From positions 3,630 to 67,629 of the forward strand of contig JBKPPF010000023.1 in assembly GCA_046733475.1 (NCBI GenBank): a stretch of DNA of 64,000 nucleotides, in the 5' to 3' direction. The notes under the pieces were generated by a model, which saw nothing but the letters and a program-made list of their open reading frames with translations, was not told the origin of the DNA and searched no databases. Of the stretch, positions 60,419 through 64,000 are shown one piece after another (position 1 is the stretch's first letter; each line of letters opens with the position of its first letter). A program made the translations under genes and the position numbers. The stretch comes from DATEOR01 sp046733475 (GTDB lineage: Bacteria; Actinomycetota; Thermoleophilia; Gaiellales; Gaiellaceae).

Positions 60419-60706
60419 GTGCCCACCGATGCAGCTCGACCCGATGCGCCCCATCTTTGCTTCGTCTGCGGTCTAGCGTTCGAACCCGGTGACGAACCGT
60501 GGGGGCCGGACGGTCTATACCCCACCTACTTCATCTGCCCGTGCTGCGGCGTCGAGTTCGGGTACGAAGATTGGACGCTTGAGAGCGTTCGACGTTTCCG
60601 TGCGGAATGGCAGGCTGGAGGCATGGCGTGGAACCGACCGGAGGAAAGACCTGCGAAGTGGGATGCCATGAGCCAACTCGGCCAGATTCCAGACCGCGCA
60701 CGCTAA
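60419..60706 (+). CDS. CPCC-type zinc-ribbon hypothetical protein
   Basis: 95 residues with two cysteine pairs: CFVCGLAF near residue 14 and CPCCGVEFGYED near residue 40, then FRAEWQAGGMAW and a Trp/Asp C-terminus (AKWDAMSQL). This matches a widespread family of uncharacterised bacterial proteins (C-x-x-CG ... ICP-x-CG-x-EFGY ... W-x-x-GM-x-W) found in polymorphic-toxin and mobile contexts, where immunity roles are suspected. GTG start with AGGAGG 5 nt upstream. Family recognition from memory; function unproven. Confidence 0.8.
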   Translation: MPTDAARPDAPHLCFVCGLAFEPGDEPWGPDGLYPTYFICPCCGVEFGYEDWTLESVRRFRAEWQAGGMAWNRPEERPAKWDAMSQLGQIPDRAR

Positions 60707-60821
60707 GAAGCTCCTTCGCGCCGTCGTCGCTCGGCTACTCCGGGAGATAGCGCCCTAAGCGGTTTTCGCCGAACTATCGCGGGTACCGAAACCCAACTCG
60801 AAGTCAGAGGAGGGGAATCCG

Positions 60822-61295
60822 ATGAAGGTCTCAGCAACGCTTGGCGTGATGGGAATCGTCGCAGTCGGCTCGCTCGTCATGAGCGTCTCTGCGAGCGCGG
60901 CGCCTCATTGCCGTGGGCTCGTCGCGACGATGACCGGTACCTCAGGGTCAGATGAGATCATCGGCACGAACCATCGAGACGTCATCGTCGCCCGCGCCGG
61001 AAACGACCTTGTGCGAGGCAGGGGCGGGAAGGACGTCATCTGCGCAGGGCGTGGCGATGACGGGGTCGGTGGGGGCGAACGTCGCGACCGCATATATGGC
61101 GGGCGAGGCGATGACGATCTTCGCGGATTCAAAGGCGCAGATCGTGTCTTCGGCCAGCGAGGAGGGGACCGACTTTTGGGCGGGGTCGGAAACGACTTCC
61201 TGAGCGGTGGATCTGGCACCGACGAGGGATTCGGTGGTTCCGGTACCGACACGTGCCGATCGGTCGAGTTCGCGCACGGCTGCCGACGCGTGTAA
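60822..61295 (+). CDS. Secreted RTX-type calcium-binding repeat protein
   Basis: 157 residues. A signal peptide (GIVAVGSLVMSVSASA) is followed by nonapeptide-like repeats of GGxGxD type: GTSGSDEIIG, ARAGNDLVRGRGGKDVI, GGRGDDDLRG, GGVGNDFLSGGSGTD. These should form a short calcium-bound beta-roll closed by a Cys-containing C-terminus (TDTCRSVEFAHGC). There is no catalytic domain. Strong ribosome site (GGAGGGG). Such minimal RTX proteins are common exports of soil actinobacteria; role unknown. Confidence 0.85.
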   Translation: MKVSATLGVMGIVAVGSLVMSVSASAAPHCRGLVATMTGTSGSDEIIGTNHRDVIVARAGNDLVRGRGGKDVICAGRGDDGVGGGERRDRIYGGRGDDDLRGFKGADRVFGQRGGDRLLGGVGNDFLSGGSGTDEGFGGSGTDTCRSVEFAHGCRRV

Positions 61296-61358
61296 TCACT
61301 CACAAGTTTCTTGCCCCCGCCGGGATGTCGAACGGTTAGGGCTGCGCCTCGAACGCGA

Positions 61359-61685
61359 TTGACACTCGACCGAGGCAACGTCACGGAAGCGCTGTCGGCC
61401 GCCTCAGAGCTGCAGTTCGTCGGCCTCGCAGAGGCGCTTGAGCTGACCCTCCTCCTAGCCGAGGGCGACCTCGAGAAGTACAACCGCGCCACGCTTCGCT
61501 GGCACGTCCGCTTCGTCGAGGAGACGAAGAACGTCGACATCCGCGAGAGTCAGGCGGTGCTCGCCTTGCTTACGGCGATCCCAGCCAACGCGCTGGCTGC
61601 AGCGGCGCTTGCCGAGCCTCTCAGCCGCCGGCGCTCATGCGAACGGATTGCGGAGGCGCTGATCAGGTGGTCACGAGTGGCGTAG
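61359..61685 (+). CDS. Helical hypothetical protein
   Basis: 108 residues, mainly helical: LDRGNVTEALSAASELQFVG, then LALTLLLAEG-like helices and RATLRWHVRFVEETKN, ending in ERIAEALIRW. Resembles short helical-repeat proteins ('LDRGNL-x-x-A-x-x-AA-x-L' opening) seen scattered in actinobacterial genomes. Start uncertain: TTG at 61359 (used) or TTG at 61311. No promoter recognised. Followed by a hairpin. Confidence 0.55.
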   Translation: MTLDRGNVTEALSAASELQFVGLAEALELTLLLAEGDLEKYNRATLRWHVRFVEETKNVDIRESQAVLALLTAIPANALAAAALAEPLSRRRSCERIAEALIRWSRVA

Positions 61686-61688
61686 AGG

Positions 61689-61718
61689 GAGGCAAGGCGC
61701 CTTTCGGCGCCCTGCCTC
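61689..61718. terminator. Bidirectional terminator-like hairpin
   Basis: Stem GAGGCA-A-GGCGCC / GGCGCC-C-TGCCTC with a TTTC loop and one A.C mismatch, located between convergent genes ending at 61685 and 61745. Confidence 0.6.
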
Positions 61719-61744
61719 AGCGATCGTGCGGTCGGCTTGCCTTC

Positions 61745-62251
61745 TTAAGGGCAGGCCGGTTCGGCCGGGATGAACAGTTCTCCTTCGGTTGGCGCCCGGA
61801 AAAACGTCGCTACCAGCACGGTTGGCTCGTCGCCGCCGTTGAACGCCGTGTGCACGTGGCCTTTTCCGAGATCGAAGAAGGCCGTTCCTGCCGGGTATCG
61901 GATTCCCGCGCAGTGTTGCTCATCCACATAGGTGAACTCGCCGGAAACGACGTTCACGAGCACCGGACCGCGATGCGAGTGCCAGGGGAACTGCGCACCC
62001 GGCTGGACGACGAACCGAACGGTCACGGTCCGCGATGGGTGCCGGATCCTGACGACTTCTCTCGTTCCGTCGCGCAGCACCTTGATCCTCATCCTGGTCG
62101 TGTCGGCGAAGTGAGCTCGACCTGTCAGGGGCTCGGCTGTGATCGGCGCGGGCGGCGAAGATCCACCCGCGGCCGGGACGCCGGCCAGCACGAGAATGAA
62201 GACGGCGGTCACAGCAATTCCCGCGATCGCCGCAATTCTCTTTCGCGTCAT
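61745..62251 (-). CDS. Secreted cupin-domain protein
   Basis: 168 residues. An N-terminal export/anchor helix (IAAIAGIAVTAVFILVLAG) is followed by a single cupin barrel: VQPGAQFPWHSHRGPVLVNVV gives the first motif with its HxH metal pair (quoted 20 at most: PGAQFPWHSHRGPVLVNV), and GTAFFDLGKGHVHTAFN gives the second with a third histidine. Probably an exported metal-binding enzyme or sensor. Strong ribosome site (GGAAGGAGG) before the ATG at 62251. Substrate unknown. Confidence 0.85.
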   Translation of the reverse strand: MTRKRIAAIAGIAVTAVFILVLAGVPAAGGSSPPAPITAEPLTGRAHFADTTRMRIKVLRDGTREVVRIRHPSRTVTVRFVVQPGAQFPWHSHRGPVLVNVVSGEFTYVDEQHCAGIRYPAGTAFFDLGKGHVHTAFNGGDEPTVLVATFFRAPTEGELFIPAEPACP

Positions 62252-62325
62252 GCCCGCCTCCTTCCCATTGATTGGTCACATCCGCACGATCGGCCGGCCA
62301 ATCAACCCATGCCGCGAGGAGCGTG

Positions 62326-62724
62326 TCAAGCGCTCGACCGACGTCCGACCTCCTCGGGCGTTACATCGGGAACACCGAGCTCGGCGAGCAGCGCTTTCTG
62401 CCGACGCACCCCGGCCTCGTGCGCCGCACTCTTCCGCGCTATAGCTGCCACGGCGCCTTCCTCCCTGCGCCGCTCCAGCTCGGCCCGGTGCAACTCCCCG
62501 ACGAGCTCGCGAAGCTCATGCGCCAGGCGCGCCTTCGAATAGCCCGGCGCCTCTTCGAGCGCCGCTGCCAGCTCAAGCGCAAGCGAGCCTAGAACGCCGT
62601 GCGCACCGTCGAGCCGCAGCCCGTCGAGGAACTCAGATGTGGTGGCCGCGATCCCGGCCGGCTGCCGCTTAGCTGCTTTTTTCTGGCTCACGGAGGGAAA
62701 TGGACTAGCGAAGGGAGTCCTCAT
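62326..62724 (-). CDS. Phage-type hypothetical protein (possible small terminase-like)
   Basis: 132 residues, mostly helical and charged: LGSLALELAAALEEAPGYSK, ARLAHELRELVGEL and RRQKALLAELGVPDVTPEE. Proteins of this kind occur near HNH nuclease and terminase genes in actinophages and are sometimes called small terminase subunits. The HNH remnant immediately upstream on the same strand fits, but no large terminase follows (the next gene is a cupin). Function is tentative. Confidence 0.5.
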   Translation of the reverse strand: MRTPFASPFPSVSQKKAAKRQPAGIAATTSEFLDGLRLDGAHGVLGSLALELAAALEEAPGYSKARLAHELRELVGELHRAELERRREEGAVAAIARKSAAHEAGVRRQKALLAELGVPDVTPEEVGRRSSA

Positions 62725-63027
62725 GGGCAGAGCCTTTGAGGCGACCCGTCCCCCCGGGTAGGTCCGACCTCATTAGTCATTCCGCCGATAGACGTGGAGT
62801 CCAAGGAGGCGGACACTGGACAGTGGGGCCGGAGCGTCGACCTTGGCAGTTGGGCCCAACCAATCTCCCCTGACTCCGGCCTCTCTCTCGACGAGGCAGC
62901 CGAAGTGAAGCGAGAGCGAGGAGGGGAGCAAGGAAGAGCGGGTTCTCTCCCTGGCCGCGCAAGTCCTTCGACCGGCTGGCCCACCCCCAGGTAAGACCAC
63001 CGGCTGAGGCTCCCTCATCCTCGCCTC
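62725..63027. other. Intergenic, no confident gene
   Basis: About 300 bp between the phage-type gene and the HNH remnant. Several overlapping frames are open on both strands with Pro/Arg/Ser-rich noise. One minus-strand frame ends MTNEVGPTRGDGSPQ and overlaps the next start (ATGA), possibly the tail of another lost phage gene. No repeat or promoter was recognised. Confidence 0.3.
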
Positions 63028-63199
63028 TCACCGGCATTCTTCAGTCCGCTTCGGATTCGCGCAATGGGACATTCGGCCGCGGTTCCGCGGCATTCCAGCC
63101 GCGCCTCGATTGCAGGGCGCGTGCTCTAACGTGGTAGCGCGTACGGTCGCCGTCGGCGTGCCCGAGGTCGAGCGGCGTGCCGGCTTCGATGCCATCGTT
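63028..63199 (-). pseudogene. HNH endonuclease C-terminal remnant, frameshifted
   Basis: Minus strand. One frame reads GTPLDLGHADGDRTRYH and the adjacent frame continues LEHAPCNRGAAGMPRNRGR to a TGA at 63028. Together they reconstitute the phage HNH signature D-L-G-H-x-D ... R-Y-x-G-x-EH-x-x-CNR-x-A, with a 1-2 nt shift at about 63130. Upstream the frame is closed by a TGA at 63200, so only about the last 55 residues survive. HNH genes of this type normally precede phage terminases. Confidence 0.65.
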
Positions 63200-63206
63200 T
63201 CACCCC

Positions 63207-63473
63207 CTAGTCCTCGACCGGCTCGAACTCGCCCGGAGCATCGAGGACCGCCTCATGATCCGCTTCGACTTCCTCGCCGCGCTTGAACACGTACGACCGG
63301 CCCGTGGAGCCGGGGTCAAGCGGTTCGGCCTCGGGCGGCTGCATCTCGACTTCCTGGACGAGGCCCGTGTGTCTGTTGCGGACGAGCGCCGTCTTGTAGA
63401 CCGGTGAACGCGCTCCCACGACCACGACTACAGCTTCTCTCGCCTTCACTTTGCTGGGTGACTTCGTTGCCAT
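63207..63473 (-). CDS. Phage-type hypothetical protein
   Basis: 88 residues with a basic N-terminus (MATKSPSKVKAREAVVVVVG), a central basic patch KTALVRNRHTGLVQEVEM and an acidic C-terminus (GEFEPVED). Excellent ribosome site (AAAGGAGG) before the ATG at 63473. Not recognised. Same strand and close spacing (10 bp) with the next gene suggest a phage operon read leftward. Confidence 0.65.
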   Translation of the reverse strand: MATKSPSKVKAREAVVVVVGARSPVYKTALVRNRHTGLVQEVEMQPPEAEPLDPGSTGRSYVFKRGEEVEADHEAVLDAPGEFEPVED

Positions 63474-63483
63474 GTTTCCTCCT

Positions 63484-63918
63484 TTACGGGTGGATGTTGA
63501 AACCGCTACGGCCGATGACGGCCTCGACGCGCTGACGCTCCTTCTGCTCGCGGAGCTCCTGCTGGCGCCTCTTACGATCGGCCTCCTGTTGCTGGTAGCG
63601 ATGCTCGAGCCGGTCTGAGGATTGCCGTGCCTGATCGGAGACCTTGAGTTCCTCGCCCGGTTCACGCTCGCGGCGGGCAGTGCGTTCCTTCGCGGCGGTG
63701 GCGTATTGAGCCTCGGCGCGTTCGTGAAGATCCCGCAGCCATTCGACGTCGACCGGCACGGGTGCGTGCTCCATGGCGAACCACTGGGGATTGGCGAGCG
63801 CGGCTTGGCGCACGCTCCCGAGGCGGAGCGAGGCGCGGTCGCCGGCGCGGTATTCAAAGCCGGTCGCATCTTTGAAGGGGACGACGACGAGCAGCGTGTC
63901 TTGGACTAGTTGTGGCAT
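63484..63918 (-). CDS. Phage-type hypothetical protein with charged coiled coil
   Basis: 144 residues: a small beta-rich N-terminal domain (LLVVVPFKDATGFEYRAGD; RQAALANPQWFAMEHAPV), then a long highly charged helix (EHRYQQQEADRKRRQQELRE and neighbours, about residues 65-135), a likely coiled coil. Ribosome site AGGAGG before the ATG at 63918. The beta unit resembles short phage virion or head-associated proteins, but I cannot name a family. It begins 20 bp before the adapter sequence, so upstream genes of the operon are missing from this contig. Confidence 0.65.
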   Translation of the reverse strand: MPQLVQDTLLVVVPFKDATGFEYRAGDRASLRLGSVRQAALANPQWFAMEHAPVPVDVEWLRDLHERAEAQYATAAKERTARREREPGEELKVSDQARQSSDRLEHRYQQQEADRKRRQQELREQKERQRVEAVIGRSGFNIHP

Positions 63919-63938
63919 CAGGGCCTCCTAGATGATGT

Positions 63939-64000
63939 CTGTCTCTTATACACATCTGACGCTGCCGACGATTACTTCTGGGTGTAGTTCTCGGGGGTGG
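63939..64000 (+). other. Sequencing adapter read-through (non-genomic)
   Basis: 63939-63957 is CTGTCTCTTATACACATCT, the Tn5/Nextera mosaic end; 63958-63971 is GACGCTGCCGACGA, the read 1 side of the Nextera adapter; 63972-63981 fits a 10-nt i5 index. 63982-64000 matches the start of the P5 flow-cell adapter at 16 of 19 bases. This DNA is library construct, not genome, and marks the contig end. Confidence 0.97.

Noticed and set aside
59478..61685. Integron gene-cassette array
   Set aside because: Small same-strand genes prompted a look for attC sites, but no paired RYYYAAC/GTTRRRY ends with the right spacing were found and no integron integrase is present.
62777..63037. Several overlapping 65-87 codon frames on both strands
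   Set aside because: Mutually overlapping, Pro/Arg/Ser-rich and without ribosome sites; treated as noncoding or relic sequence.

Overview
The window is high-G+C, densely coding bacterial chromosome (roughly two thirds G+C by eye). It looks like a deep-branching actinobacterium, most plausibly class Thermoleophilia (Gaiellales/Solirubrobacterales type). Support: RNase J and RNase Y both present, the MurT-GatD lipid II amidation pair, a DapL-type diaminopimelate route, many GTG/TTG starts, and many genes that appear to be leaderless with a TANNNT -10 box 6-10 nt before the start codon. The taxonomic call is inference; no rRNA or tRNA gene was found.

Positions 1-56 kb are ordinary core chromosome in short operons with 4-nt stop/start overlaps. 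(a) 1-8.2 kb: NrnA-type phosphoesterase (cut by the left edge), truB, an MFS exporter, ribF, a zinc ribbon, a gamma-glutamyltransferase-like gene (minus), rpsO and pnp with a long leader stem-loop. (b) 8-16 kb: EamA transporter, geranylgeranyl-reductase-like flavoprotein, M16 peptidase, dapB, dapA, RNase J, an enolase-superfamily enzyme. (c) 16-26.7 kb: ribokinase and nucleoside hydrolase, then ftsK, then a BMP-family nucleoside-type ABC importer; together a probable nucleoside uptake and breakdown set. (d) 26.7-32.8 kb: RodZ-like protein, cinA, thpR, recA, recX, rny. (e) 33-40 kb: miaB, miaA, dapF, dapL, hflX, dut, a Nudix hydrolase, a class III cyclase. (f) 40-44 kb: an orphan Opp/Dpp permease, a CGNR-like regulator, gatD-murT. 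(g) 44-50 kb: a secreted S8 protease with a C-terminal ASW pentapeptide array, a truncated paralogue, a large GGDEF/HD-GYP c-di-GMP protein and an HNH-repeat protein. (h) 50-56 kb: a class II amidotransferase, two sigma-70 factors flanking a PHP-type phosphatase, and a NarL-type two-component system.

Positions 56.2-64 kb are accessory. They hold a decayed integrase, a frameshifted RepA-like ATPase and a further frameshifted gene (remains of an integrative element), then a run of small plus-strand genes, two of them behind a duplicated 40-bp promoter-like repeat. These are followed by a secreted RTX-repeat protein, a secreted cupin and leftward phage-type genes with an HNH endonuclease remnant. 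The final 62 bases are not genomic: they are Nextera/Illumina adapter read-through, so the window ends at a contig end.

The most notable observations are a DapF homologue with serine at both catalytic-cysteine positions, the ASW-repeat protease and its SALWGK-tagged truncated neighbour, the leaderless-promoter signature (in two genes the -10 box overlaps the upstream stop codon), a candidate leader peptide with a 16-bp palindrome before the c-di-GMP gene, and the duplicated promoter repeat in the accessory region.
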